From: 21-14-0-10-47-8 sp966211455 | GTDB taxonomy: Bacteria > Bdellovibrionota > Bdellovibrionia > Bdellovibrionales > Bdellovibrionaceae | NCBI GenBank assembly: GCA_966211455.1 | Contig: CBIHNI010000003.1 | Span: 1 to 64,000 of the forward strand | Length of the DNA: 64,000 nucleotides | Direction of reading: 5' to 3' | Shown: positions 37,314 to 45,873 of the stretch, piece after piece | Layout: each line of letters starts with the position of its first letter | How positions within the stretch are numbered: position 1 is the first letter of the stretch | Notes under the pieces: generated by a model | The model's database searches: none | What the model saw: the letters and a program-made list of their open reading frames with translations, nothing else | Told to the model about the DNA's origin: nothing | Position numbers and translations under genes: made by a program

Positions 37314-37946
37314 ATGAGCTCAATGCGCACACTGATCCTTGCATCCGAATCTCCACGACGAAAAGATCTCCTCGCAAGAGCCGGATTTTTCTTCCACGTT
37401 TTCTCAGTTAAAGTATCGGAAAATTTGGAGAAAAACCTGACTGTCGACGAGCAGATTTTACTGATCGCCAGACGAAAGGCTGAGGCTTCTTTGCGCGCTT
37501 ATAAGTCCCTGAAACATGAGCCTTTTCTGATGCTGGCCGCGGACACCATGGTGATTCTGGATGGCGAACCGCTTGGAAAGCCCTCGGGTCCTGACCAAGC
37601 TTTTGACTATTTGTCACGTTTGTCGGGCCGTCCGCACGAAGTGAAGACCGCCGTGGTCCTTGTCGAAGGTCCAGCCGATCCCGGCACAAGTTTTGAAAAT
37701 CTCAAAATGAAACAGTCGATCGAAACCACTCAAGTTTTTTTCCGGCATCTCAGTGAACGCGAAATCCGCGAGTATATCGAAACAAAAGAACCTTTAGACA
37801 AAGCCGGCGCTTATGGGATCCAAGGCCTGGGCGGCGGCTTCGTCGAAAAAATCTCTGGCAGCTTCGACAACGTCGTGGGATTGCCGGTGGACGTGGTTCA
37901 CCGGCTTTTACGCGACGGCGGCTGGTCCGTGCGAATCGAAAAATAA
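37314..37946 (+). CDS. maf: Maf-like nucleotide pyrophosphatase
   Basis: This gene encodes 210 residues. The signature LILASESPRRKDLLARAGF opens the protein, and AADTMVILDGEPLGKPS and DKAGAYGIQGLGGGFVEKI are typical. Maf enzymes hydrolyse non-canonical or modified nucleoside triphosphates to monophosphates and are linked to septum formation. An ATG at 37323 is an alternative start. It diverges from tadC with 29 bases between starts. Cytoplasmic. Confidence 0.93.
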   Translation: MSSMRTLILASESPRRKDLLARAGFFFHVFSVKVSENLEKNLTVDEQILLIARRKAEASLRAYKSLKHEPFLMLAADTMVILDGEPLGKPSGPDQAFDYLSRLSGRPHEVKTAVVLVEGPADPGTSFENLKMKQSIETTQVFFRHLSEREIREYIETKEPLDKAGAYGIQGLGGGFVEKISGSFDNVVGLPVDVVHRLLRDGGWSVRIEK

Positions 37947-38073
37947 CCTTTCGCTTTCGGCTCGCCATCACGGCGAACCCCGAGAGCTTCGCTCCGAGGC
38001 CTTCCTGAGAAACCGTCCCACCACGAGACGGTCTTTCACAAGTTTTTCCTCTGAAATTTGATCTTAAAATCAA
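37947..38073. terminator. Hairpin-rich gap between convergent maf and fibre genes
   Basis: Three short stems occur in a row: TCGCC/GGCGA near 37964-37976, a GAG/CTC stem-loop with loop around GCTTCG near 37982-37996, and ACCGTC/GACGGT at 38012-38032 followed on the plus strand by CTTT. The last is the best terminator candidate for maf. Confidence 0.4.
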
Positions 38074-41000
38074 TTACTGACAGATCGGTGCAGATGGGTC
38101 TTTAGCGCACAGATAAGCCTTCAGAGCCGCGTTTTCTTGCTCGGCCTTCTGCAGCCTTGCCTTCAAATCGGCGGTCTCAGACTCGATGCCAACGACCTTT
38201 TGATAAAGCTCTTGGATCGCTTTGATGATTGGTGAAATCAATTCGGTATAACGAATCCCGTAACGATCGGTTTCTTTGTCGTAATTGACAATCGCAGCGG
38301 GGCCCCGTTTTTCAGAACGAACTTCCGATAGCACGGATTCAGTATCTTGCGCGATCAATCCATAGTGGACCGACGTCGTATCCGGTCCTGCCTTCCAACG
38401 GTACGAAACCGGACGCAAGTCATTGACGAAATCCAATCCCAAATCTGATTCTTCAATGTCCCGTTTCGCTCGAACGTCCGAGGTCGCGATAATCGATCCC
38501 GTCGCATAAATATCCGTGAAACGGAAGGCGGCCGTTCCCAATGTGCGGCCAGCATCCGGAGTGCTGGCGATGTTCCCGTTGACATGCAAAGCGGTCGTCG
38601 GGTTGTTCATCAAGATCCCCATTTTCCCTTTGACCAGATAAGCACCGTAATCGCCAATGGCAAAAGTCGAATCGCCCGCCGTACCGAATTGGAATTCAGG
38701 CACCGCTGCATAGGCTTGGCCACCGGTTCGAGATTCAAACCGGATATTGCGCTGGTAACTTAAACTTTTATACACAAAGTCCACAAGGTCGACGGATCCC
38801 GCCTGTTCGAACAAGGCGCCATTAACGCCCATGCGATTCTGCAGATACATTCGGACGGCTCCGTAAGTGTCGCCCGTTTCTTCTAAGGTCAATCCCGTGC
38901 TACCGGTGATTTTCGAGTTCGCAGTCGGCAACGCAATATTTCCGGCGACCGCCAAGGCTTCTGCCGGAGAGGCAGTCCCAATACCGACTTTACCACCCTG
39001 AGAAATCGTCATCGCCGTCGTGTTATTCGTGATGAAAGCCAGCGGGCGATTGTCTGTGGTTCCCAAAGACGCATTTGAGCCAAAAGCATTACCGCCATTC
39101 GAAAAGGCGGTCGACGCCGAGCTCACCAAATCCACGTAAGCCGCACCGTTTTGCGAAACTTTGAATTTGCCCGCCGAACGGTCAAAGTAGATTCGACCTT
39201 CGTTCGACGGAGACACACTTGGTGCCGCAATTCCGTTCAGGTTGAAAGCGCCCGAAATATCCAAAGCGGTCGAAGGGCTGGTGCGCGCGATCCCGACGTT
39301 ACCCTGTCCATCGATGCGCATTTTTTCACCCACGTTTCCAGCATTGCTGGTCGAAAACACCAACCAACCGTCTGAACCGGCAGCCTTACCGCTAACCATA
39401 CCGCGGATGTCACTGCCGTTGGTGACCGAAAACGCAATACGTGCTTCCGAGTTACCGATGGCAGATTCATTGTTCAAAATGCTCAAGGTGACGTCACAGC
39501 CCGAGCATCCAGCTTCATAACGTCCGACCGTTGTCGCGGTTCCACCCTTCACATGCAGCAGGACCCCAGGTGTTGTGGTCCCAATCCCGACGTTACCGCC
39601 TTGGGAAATCGTCATCGCGGTCGAGTTATTGGCCTTAAACTGCAAAGGCTGATTGTCGTTTGTCCCGATGCTAATCGCGGCAGCCGTCGAGTTACCGCCA
39701 TTCAAAATCGCGCCCGATAAAGCACTGACGTTCGCACAAGTCACATACCCGGAAGCATCGAAAGAGATCACTTGATTCAATGAACAACTTAAATCTTGCA
39801 ACGCCGAGCCCGTTCCGTTTGAAACGATCACGTGGCTGTTACCAAAAGTGGTCGCGTTCGTACCACCCTTTGAGACAGGAACTTTGTTCAAGCTCAAGAT
39901 ACCGGCGTAAGACAAGGTCGCATCGCCGCTGACGACAGCGTTTGCCCATTGCGTACCATCATAGATCATCAACTGACCGCTGACCGAACCTGCCGTGACA
40001 GCCTTACCTTTGATCTTATCGACACTGTTGGTGCCCAAAGCACCCGAAACGTCGCCTGCCAAAGTGTTGGCAACGGTCGCCCACGAAAGGTTTCCGCTGT
40101 TATCGGTTGATAAGACTTGTCCATTGGTTCCCTGGGTCGTCGGCCAAACAAAGTTCAAGTTCCCCGCCAGCGTTCCCGCCGTCAGCTGAACATAGTTGCT
40201 GCCGTTATAAAGACGGAAAGCCGAGGCCTGAACCGTTTGTCCACCCACCGTGCCCGTCGTGATCAAGTTGCCAGAGGTATTGATCGCCGTCGATCCGCTG
40301 ATCGTGCCCGAAGTGATGACACTGCCATTCACCCGCGTGATGCTCAAAGCCCCCGCCGACGACAAAGTTCCGTCGCCGCTGACAACACTGTTCACCCACT
40401 GCGTACCATCGTAGATCATCAATTGATTTGTCGCTGATCCGGCCGAGATCGCCTTGCCTTTGATTTTATCAACGCTGTTCGAACCGATCGCACCGGAAAC
40501 GTCACCGGCCAAAGTTCCCGCCGTCGGCGTGATCCAAGAAAGATTTCCGCTATTGTCGGTCGAAAGAACCTGACCGTTTGTTCCTTGGTCTGTCGGCCAA
40601 ACGAAATTCAAGTTTCCGGAAATCGTACCCGCCGTCAGCTGCACATAATTCGAGTTATTATAAAGACGCAATGTCGAAGCTTGCACCGTCTGACCGCTGA
40701 CCGTTCCGGTCGTCACCAAATTGCCCGAGGTGTTGATCGACGCCGAACCGCTGATGGTGCCGGACGTGATCGTGTTACCGCTGACCTTGCCTGCGGTTGT
40801 CAAATTTGGAATATCGGCTTCAACCAACGAAACCGTACCGGCCGTCGCGCGACCTTTGGCATCGACCGTCAGCTTCGTATAAGTCCCCGCCGTGATACCC
40901 GTGTTGCTAAGATCGATCGATGCGGCCCCGCTACTGATGCTCGAAGCCGTCGATCCGTTCATGGACATCGACGAGCTCACCGTCAAAGAAGAGATGGTTC

Positions 41001-41814
41001 CGCTGCCACCGCCACCACCGACAGTTTGGACACCAGTATTGGATTGATATTTGATTTGATTGGTTGTCGTATCATACCAAATGTCACCCGCCGAAACGCC
41101 AGCCGGAGTCGACGCATAAGACGGCAAAGTTGCACCCGAAGCATCGGTGTGCATAAAGTTTCCCGCTAAGATCGACTGCAGATTTGAATATGCCGGAGTC
41201 GTAAACAAGGCTTCCAAATTGACCTGGCTCAAAGCCACAGAGCCGGTGTTGTTGACTTGTAAAATGCCCGCGCGCTCTAATCCTTGCACGCTTTGTGCAA
41301 CCACCGCGTTCGGAACCGAATCCACCGCGATATCCGGACTTAACGTATCCGGCGTGTTGGTCGTCGACGGAGTCACAATCAAACGAAAATAACGAACCGC
41401 CCCCGCCGCTGGAGTGTAAGAACTGCCGGCACATGTTTGTCCCGGAACGCTGTTCGCTGAAATCGCCGCAATATTCTGGAAGATCTGGGCCATCGAGCGG
41501 CCCGGATCGTTCACCGTGCGTTTCGCGTTACCTGTTGGCGAGCCAACATTGATCGTGAAGCGACCTTCGGTGCTCACCGTGTTGACCGTTTGTTGTTCTT
41601 CGTACAACAAGCAAGTTCCGGTTGGATTGATAATTTGCACGGTGATCTTGGCACCGCCATCCAACAGTGGGCTTGTTGTTCCCGCTTGATAAAGTCGACC
41701 ATCCAAAGTGAAAGTTTGTGGTGACTCGTTCGCCGCAAAGGCTTGCAGCCCTAGCGAGACAATCGTTAAGAAAACTAAAGAAATGGTTGTTGAAGTTGTA
41801 CCAATCTGTTTCAC
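38074..41814 (-). CDS. Giant exported fibre protein with S74 chaperone domain (MAT-like adhesin)
   Basis: This gene encodes 1246 residues from a GTG start. A signal peptide ends LQAFAANES. The N-terminal domain (FTLDGRLYQAGTTSPLLDGG, VNVGSPTG-like strands) is typical of Bdellovibrio fibre proteins. A Ser/Thr/Gly-rich shaft follows, with two near-identical 151-residue repeats beginning ASxxRLYNxSNYVQLTAG. The C-terminus carries a Peptidase_S74 intramolecular chaperone (SDVRAKRDIEESDLGLDFVN) and a trimeric coiled coil ending AKDPSAPICQ. Such proteins trimerise like phage tail fibres. In Bdellovibrio, mosaic adhesive trimers on the predator surface bind prey. The ligand of this one is unknown. 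Confidence 0.85.
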   Translation of the reverse strand: MKQIGTTSTTISLVFLTIVSLGLQAFAANESPQTFTLDGRLYQAGTTSPLLDGGAKITVQIINPTGTCLLYEEQQTVNTVSTEGRFTINVGSPTGNAKRTVNDPGRSMAQIFQNIAAISANSVPGQTCAGSSYTPAAGAVRYFRLIVTPSTTNTPDTLSPDIAVDSVPNAVVAQSVQGLERAGILQVNNTGSVALSQVNLEALFTTPAYSNLQSILAGNFMHTDASGATLPSYASTPAGVSAGDIWYDTTTNQIKYQSNTGVQTVGGGGGSGTISSLTVSSSMSMNGSTASSISSGAASIDLSNTGITAGTYTKLTVDAKGRATAGTVSLVEADIPNLTTAGKVSGNTITSGTISGSASINTSGNLVTTGTVSGQTVQASTLRLYNNSNYVQLTAGTISGNLNFVWPTDQGTNGQVLSTDNSGNLSWITPTAGTLAGDVSGAIGSNSVDKIKGKAISAGSATNQLMIYDGTQWVNSVVSGDGTLSSAGALSITRVNGSVITSGTISGSTAINTSGNLITTGTVGGQTVQASAFRLYNGSNYVQLTAGTLAGNLNFVWPTTQGTNGQVLSTDNSGNLSWATVANTLAGDVSGALGTNSVDKIKGKAVTAGSVSGQLMIYDGTQWANAVVSGDATLSYAGILSLNKVPVSKGGTNATTFGNSHVIVSNGTGSALQDLSCSLNQVISFDASGYVTCANVSALSGAILNGGNSTAAAISIGTNDNQPLQFKANNSTAMTISQGGNVGIGTTTPGVLLHVKGGTATTVGRYEAGCSGCDVTLSILNNESAIGNSEARIAFSVTNGSDIRGMVSGKAAGSDGWLVFSTSNAGNVGEKMRIDGQGNVGIARTSPSTALDISGAFNLNGIAAPSVSPSNEGRIYFDRSAGKFKVSQNGAAYVDLVSSASTAFSNGGNAFGSNASLGTTDNRPLAFITNNTTAMTISQGGKVGIGTASPAEALAVAGNIALPTANSKITGSTGLTLEETGDTYGAVRMYLQNRMGVNGALFEQAGSVDLVDFVYKSLSYQRNIRFESRTGGQAYAAVPEFQFGTAGDSTFAIGDYGAYLVKGKMGILMNNPTTALHVNGNIASTPDAGRTLGTAAFRFTDIYATGSIIATSDVRAKRDIEESDLGLDFVNDLRPVSYRWKAGPDTTSVHYGLIAQDTESVLSEVRSEKRGPAAIVNYDKETDRYGIRYTELISPIIKAIQELYQKVVGIESETADLKARLQKAEQENAALKAYLCAKDPSAPICQ
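39853..40758 (-). repeat. Two 453-base tandem repeats in the fibre gene (approximate limits)
   Basis: The shaft contains two in-frame copies of a 151-residue unit. Each carries NFVWPT, QGTNGQVLSTDNSGNLSW, LAGDVSGA, NSVDKIKGKA and QLMIYDGTQW. A partial third lies at the N-terminal side (TSGTISGSxxINTSGN). The limits are approximate. Such repeats allow shaft length to change by recombination. Confidence 0.8.
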
Positions 41815-41995
41815 GAAGTACCTATCGGCGCAATTTCCCTGGAGATTTAAGCCTTCTTATTTTGAGACAGAAATATGAAAAAAATCTTAATTTTGCCTTA
41901 AAGCAAGGCAGAGATGTCGTCTTTTGGCCATAAACTTCAACCGAATCACTTGCCAAACTCAAGCGCTCCACTTTCAATACGAAAGAGGTTGAGTG

Positions 41996-42649
41996 ATGAA
42001 TGTAGATCTGATTCGAGCTGAGCTGGCTCGGAAAAACCCAAGAACCGAGATTCTGGCCGTCTCTAAATTTCAGCCTCAAGAAAAAATCCGCGCCTTGTAT
42101 GAACAAGGTCAGCGTCTTTTCGCCGAAAACTATGCGCAAGAAGCCTTAGAAAAACAAGAAGCGCTGAAAGACCTAGCGATCCAGTGGCACTTCATCGGAA
42201 GTCTGCAAAAAAATAAAGTCAAAATGGTGGTGGGTCATTTTGAAATGATTCATTCCGTGGATTCCTTGTCGCTGGCGCAAGCGATCGATCGCAAAGCCCA
42301 AGAGCTGGGGATCACGCAAAAAATTCTTCTGCAGTTGAATCTGGCCGAAGAAGAAACCAAAGGCGGATTTTCTTTGTCACAGTTTGAAATGGCCCTGCCC
42401 GAGCTGCAAAAACTGAATGCGGCAGCGATCGTCGGCTTGATGACCATGCCGCCCTTGTACGAAGATGCGGAAAAAGCACGGCCTTTCTTCAAAAAACTTT
42501 CTAATATGCGTGATCAGTTTTCCTCGCCGCTTCCTAATTTGAAGACTCTTTCCATGGGCACAAGTTCCGATTATCTTGTCGCCGCCGAAGAGGGAGCCAC
42601 CTTGGTGCGTTTGGGGACGATTCTGTTTGGCGAAAGACCGCGACGCTGA
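41996..42649 (+). CDS. yggS: YggS/PROSC family pyridoxal-phosphate homeostasis protein
   Basis: This gene encodes 217 residues from the ATG at 41996, preceded by GAGG. The PLP-binding lysine is in EILAVSKFQP. RLFAENYAQEALEK, IQWHFIGSLQKNKV, VGLMTMPP and LSMGTSSDYLVAAEEG are family hallmarks. It binds pyridoxal phosphate but has no known catalytic reaction and keeps free PLP in check. The neighbour proC follows about 170 bases later, a pairing common in bacteria. It diverges from the fibre gene. Confidence 0.95.
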   Translation: MNVDLIRAELARKNPRTEILAVSKFQPQEKIRALYEQGQRLFAENYAQEALEKQEALKDLAIQWHFIGSLQKNKVKMVVGHFEMIHSVDSLSLAQAIDRKAQELGITQKILLQLNLAEEETKGGFSLSQFEMALPELQKLNAAAIVGLMTMPPLYEDAEKARPFFKKLSNMRDQFSSPLPNLKTLSMGTSSDYLVAAEEGATLVRLGTILFGERPRR

Positions 42650-42822
42650 ACTCAGTTAAAAAATATTCCCACTTGCAATCTGGACCCAAAATATGAAACC
42701 CTAAAAGGGTGCTAACTTCGTTGATCTCTCGAATTCAGCCGTCTCCCCTTTCTGCTCAACCGGAGACATCTCCTTCCAACAAATCACAGAACGCAAACTC
42801 TACGCACGCGACGGAGTCTTTC

Positions 42823-43644
42823 TTGGAATTACATTATAAAATCGGTTTTATTGGTGTCGGTAACATGGCGCAGGCGATGATCAAAGGTCTGACCGAAAGC
42901 AAAGTCATCAATCCGAAGTCTATCTATGGAACCAATCGCTCGGAAGGCAAACTGCAAAAAGCCGTCGAGTTCTTTGGCATTCAGGGTTCCGCGAACAATG
43001 AAGATCTGATCGATGCCTGCGACGTCGTCATTTTGTCGATGAAGCCGCAGGATCTGTCGACCGCGATCGATCCGCTGGCGTCCATTTTCCGCGAAGGCCA
43101 GATCGTGATCAGCCTGGCCGCCGGCGTGACCCTGCACACTTTGGAAAAAAAGCTTCCCCAGTGCCGCGTGGTCCGTTTGATGCCGAACACTCCAGCTTTG
43201 ATTCAGCGGGGGATGTTCGGCTACGTCACGTCTCATGATGACGATGAAGCTTTGAATATTTTGGTCGAAGATCTGTGCGAGCCCTTGGGTTCGGTTTTCA
43301 AAATGGCGGACGAAGATCAATTCGAAGCCTTCACCGTCTCTTGCGCCAGCGGCACCGGCTTTGTTTACGAGCTGATGATGTACTGGCAAGACTGGATCGA
43401 AGAGCGCGGTTTCGAGCCCGAAGAAGCGCGCAAAATGGTGATCGAAACTTTCCTAGGAGCCTCGCTGCTGGCGGCCCAAAGCAAGAACACCCCCATCGAA
43501 GAGCTGCAAAGCAAAGTGACTTCGAAAAAAGGCATCACCGCAGCTGGACTTCAGTCCATGCGCGAGCTCGAAATTGAGCGAGCTCTTCGTTATTCCTTCG
43601 AAAAAGCAGCCCTGCGAAACCAAGAACTTGCGAAGCAAGAGTGA
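42823..43644 (+). CDS. proC: Pyrroline-5-carboxylate reductase
   Basis: This gene encodes 273 residues from a TTG at 42823. A GGAG sits six bases before it, and the product then has the normal family length. The longer frame from a GTG at 42709 would add 38 polar residues with no homology. The NAD(P)-binding start is KIGFIGVGNMAQAMIKGL. VRLMPNTPALI, CASGTGFVYELM and KKGITAAGLQSM are diagnostic. It performs the last step of proline synthesis. Cytoplasmic. Confidence 0.93.
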   Translation: MELHYKIGFIGVGNMAQAMIKGLTESKVINPKSIYGTNRSEGKLQKAVEFFGIQGSANNEDLIDACDVVILSMKPQDLSTAIDPLASIFREGQIVISLAAGVTLHTLEKKLPQCRVVRLMPNTPALIQRGMFGYVTSHDDDEALNILVEDLCEPLGSVFKMADEDQFEAFTVSCASGTGFVYELMMYWQDWIEERGFEPEEARKMVIETFLGASLLAAQSKNTPIEELQSKVTSKKGITAAGLQSMRELEIERALRYSFEKAALRNQELAKQE

Positions 43645-43710
43645 AGTTTCGTATCCTAAAAGGGTTCATCTAAAAGACTTTTCATTTTCGCTATCCAAGG
43701 AGGGAAGCCA

Positions 43711-44256
43711 ATGAAGATCACTCCGATTGATATCGCTCACAAAAATTTCAATAAAAAAATGTTCGGCTTGGACGAAGCCGAAGTGAACGATTTCCTTCAA
43801 CAAGTCGCTAACCAAATGGAAGAGCTCATCCACGAGCGCAACACCTTGAAAGAGCTGGTGCGCGAAAAGGAAATGCATCTGAACGACCAAAAAGAACGCG
43901 ATCATGTTCTGAAGTCGACAATTTCGACCGCCGGCCAAATGGCAGACCGCCTGCGCGCCGATGCCGAACGCGAAGCCCGCCTGATCATCAACGACGCCCA
44001 ACAAAAAGCGGAAATGATCACGCGCGATTCACGCGATTCATTGAAAAAAGCTTACCAAGAAATTTCGGATTTAAAGCGCATGCGTTTGCAATTCGAAGCG
44101 AACCTGAAAGCTTTGGCACAAGCTCATCTGACATTGGTTGAGCAAGGCGAAAAGTTCATGCCTTCCATCGGCTTGCCAAACACAAGCATCGATCAGGACA
44201 ACCAAGCGACAGCTGCTGGCAAATCAGCGGCGATCTCGCCTTTGTCGATCGGCTAA
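43711..44256 (+). CDS. divIVA: DivIVA-domain protein
   Basis: This gene encodes 181 residues. The N-terminal membrane-targeting domain reads ITPIDIAHKNFNKKMFGLDE followed by VNDFLQQV, and a long coiled coil continues to about residue 150. A strong AAGGAGGGAAG precedes the ATG. DivIVA-type proteins mark curved membrane at poles and septa and direct growth or division. In Gram-negative predators this would fit filament growth and septation inside prey, which is inference. It sits in a run with yggS, proC and yggU, as in many Gram-positive genomes. Confidence 0.9.
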   Translation: MKITPIDIAHKNFNKKMFGLDEAEVNDFLQQVANQMEELIHERNTLKELVREKEMHLNDQKERDHVLKSTISTAGQMADRLRADAEREARLIINDAQQKAEMITRDSRDSLKKAYQEISDLKRMRLQFEANLKALAQAHLTLVEQGEKFMPSIGLPNTSIDQDNQATAAGKSAAISPLSIG

Positions 44257-44265
44257 GCTGACAAA

Positions 44266-44883
44266 ATGGACGCGGAACAGAAGTGGCAAAAGTGGTGGTC
44301 CCTGCCTTCACAGAAGCCGCTTCGTGTTCTGAACGACAATTATTTTCAAGTCTATTTACATCGGTTAGCAAAGGGCGACCCCTATCAAAAGACCGAGGAC
44401 GCCGTTTCTCTTCAAGTTCAGCGTCCAGTTTTTCATCACAAAGAGCGCTGCTTCCTAACGGACGGAAAGCCTTTGACTGCGGATGAGACCGGCTTCGTGA
44501 TCGATATTTATCCCGATGGCTACCATCTCGAACCTTTCTTCAAAGACATCCAAAACTTTCTATCTCCCTTATCCGATCAAAAGTTGCATTCGATTACCGG
44601 AGATTATGCCGAAAAAGTGATCCAGTTTTTGCGCCTGAATGGGGGCGACACGTTCACCGCTCATAAACCCGGAGTGGGATTTATTTTTGAAGGGTCACTG
44701 ACAAGGTCTTTGAACGGAACATCCGAGATTCACGATTTCTTTCGTATCGCCGATGCCGCCTCTGATGAAGCAAAGATGGTGGCCCTGAAGCCGACCGTGT
44801 TCATTTATCTGGCCAGCGGCGGCGGCTGGCCGCCCGACGTGCGAAAAGCGGCGGGCTGGCTTGACGAAGAATATTGGGATTAA
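44266..44883 (+). CDS. Conserved-looking cytoplasmic protein, unknown function
   Basis: This gene encodes 205 residues. No signal peptide or membrane helix. It starts nine bases after divIVA and overlaps the region just before yggU, so all three are probably one transcript. Distinct segments are GFVIDIYPDGYHLEPFFKDI and TFTAHKPGVGFIFEGSL. It is rich in aromatic residues. I do not recognise a family. Confidence 0.75.
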   Translation: MDAEQKWQKWWSLPSQKPLRVLNDNYFQVYLHRLAKGDPYQKTEDAVSLQVQRPVFHHKERCFLTDGKPLTADETGFVIDIYPDGYHLEPFFKDIQNFLSPLSDQKLHSITGDYAEKVIQFLRLNGGDTFTAHKPGVGFIFEGSLTRSLNGTSEIHDFFRIADAASDEAKMVALKPTVFIYLASGGGWPPDVRKAAGWLDEEYWD

Positions 44884-44885
44884 AA

Positions 44886-45170
44886 ATGTTCCAACAAACG
44901 GACGAGGGAGTGTTGATCTCCCTGTACATCCAACCCGGCGCCAGCAAATCCGAAATCATCGGCGAGCACAACGGTTCTCTTAAGATCAAAATCAAAGCCC
45001 CACCCGTCGATGGCAAAGCGAACGACGAAGTCATCGCTTTCATGGCAAAAACCTTAGGTGTTTCCAAGCGTGATATTTCGCTGGTCAAAGGCGACAAATC
45101 CCGCGAAAAGAAAGTTTTGGTGCGTGGGGCTTCGATCGAGCAGCTTCAAAGCCTTCTCGTCTCAGCTTAA
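44886..45170 (+). CDS. yggU: DUF167/YggU family protein
   Basis: This gene encodes 94 residues from the ATG at 44886, two bases after the preceding stop. A TTG at 44874 is less likely. The pattern is complete: ISLYIQPGASKSEIIGEHNG, IKIKAPPVDGKANDEVIAFM, LGVSKRDISLVKGDKSREK. Function is unknown, but the family is often found beside yggS, proC and divIVA, as here. Confidence 0.92.
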   Translation: MFQQTDEGVLISLYIQPGASKSEIIGEHNGSLKIKIKAPPVDGKANDEVIAFMAKTLGVSKRDISLVKGDKSREKKVLVRGASIEQLQSLLVSA

Positions 45171-45245
45171 GAAGCTTATAAACCCAATAATTTTAGATGC
45201 TTGCAAACAAAGTCCATGTTACTTTCCCTAACCTTGTTTTTCCAA

Positions 45246-45278
45246 GTTTTTCCATGGATAATAAAGGTATGGAAAAAC
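45246..45278. promoter_or_regulatory. Inverted repeat over the antitoxin start, candidate operator
   Basis: GTTTTTCCAT (45246-45255) is the exact complement of ATGGAAAAAC (45269-45278). A second overlapping pair, CTTGTTTTTCC (45233-45243) with GGAAAAACAAG (45271-45281), uses the same right arm. The repeats cover both candidate start codons of the antitoxin gene. This could be a binding site for the antitoxin's own ribbon-helix-helix domain, or an mRNA hairpin that hides the start. Confidence 0.5.
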
Positions 45279-45484
45279 AAGCCACCCTTTCGACAAGTAT
45301 CGACTCTGATTTAAAAAAAGCTCTGACTGCGTTTTGCAAAAAGCGTGGGCTTAAAATTCAAAGTGTCGTAGAAAATGCCATCCGCGAACAACTTGAAGAT
45401 GAGATCGATCTTGCGAGCTACAATGAACGTAAATCTGAAGAGGAAGTGTCCTTGGCCTCAGTTCTAAAGAAATTAAAAAAATGA
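45254..45484 (+). CDS. Antitoxin, ribbon-helix-helix type
   Basis: This gene encodes 76 residues from the ATG at 45254. An ATG at 45269 and a frame from 45197 are alternatives, and no clear ribosome-binding site decides. A ribbon-helix-helix DNA-binding domain is seen in ATLSTSIDSDLKKALTAFCK and GLKIQSVVENAIREQLEDEI. The acidic, then Lys-rich C-terminus would bind the toxin. Its stop overlaps the toxin start as ATGA. It should neutralise the toxin and repress its own promoter. Confidence 0.82.
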   Translation: MDNKGMEKQATLSTSIDSDLKKALTAFCKKRGLKIQSVVENAIREQLEDEIDLASYNERKSEEEVSLASVLKKLKK

Positions 45485-45753
45485 GATCGAAGGTCTATGA
45501 AGTCGTTTTTAAAAAGAGCGCCGTCAAGGAGCTGCAATCCTTACCTCAAAAAATTCAACAAAAAATATTAGATGCGGTTCAGCTTCTTTCTTTAAATCCT
45601 TACACGGAGCTGCTTCAGATCAAGAAAATGAAAGGTGCGGATTCACTTTACCGAGTTCGCATCCAAGACTGTCGGGTCATCTATCTCATCGAAAATCAGA
45701 AGATTAAAGTGACCATCATTAAAATTGGCCATCGCAAAGAAGTCTACGAATAA
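45481..45753 (+). CDS. RelE/ParE superfamily toxin
   Basis: This gene encodes 90 residues. The fold is recognisable from YEVVFKKSAVKELQSLPQKI, then LKKMKG-like LLQIKKMKGADSLYRVRIQD and CRVIYLIENQKIKVTIIKIG, ending HRKEVYE. The final HRxxVY and the basic residues favour an mRNA-cleaving RelE-type activity, but ParE-type action on gyrase cannot be ruled out. Translation is coupled to the antitoxin by a four-base overlap. Confidence 0.88.
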   Translation: MRSKVYEVVFKKSAVKELQSLPQKIQQKILDAVQLLSLNPYTELLQIKKMKGADSLYRVRIQDCRVIYLIENQKIKVTIIKIGHRKEVYE

Positions 45754-45873
45754 TTAAAATTCAAGTTGTATCAATAGTTTATCAAAACGAGACAGCCGGA
45801 TGAGTATTTTTTAATTCCAATTTCATCGGGCTATTACCCCCATCTGAGATACTGGGTTCACATAGGAGGTTTT

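Noticed and set aside
39853..40758. Repeats in the fibre gene as a CRISPR array
   Set aside because: The repeats are 453 bases long, in frame and encode protein. There are no short spacers and no cas genes.
40585..41169. 194-codon Arg-rich plus-strand frame
   Set aside because: It is antisense to the shaft of the fibre protein and reflects its Thr/Gly/Ser codons.
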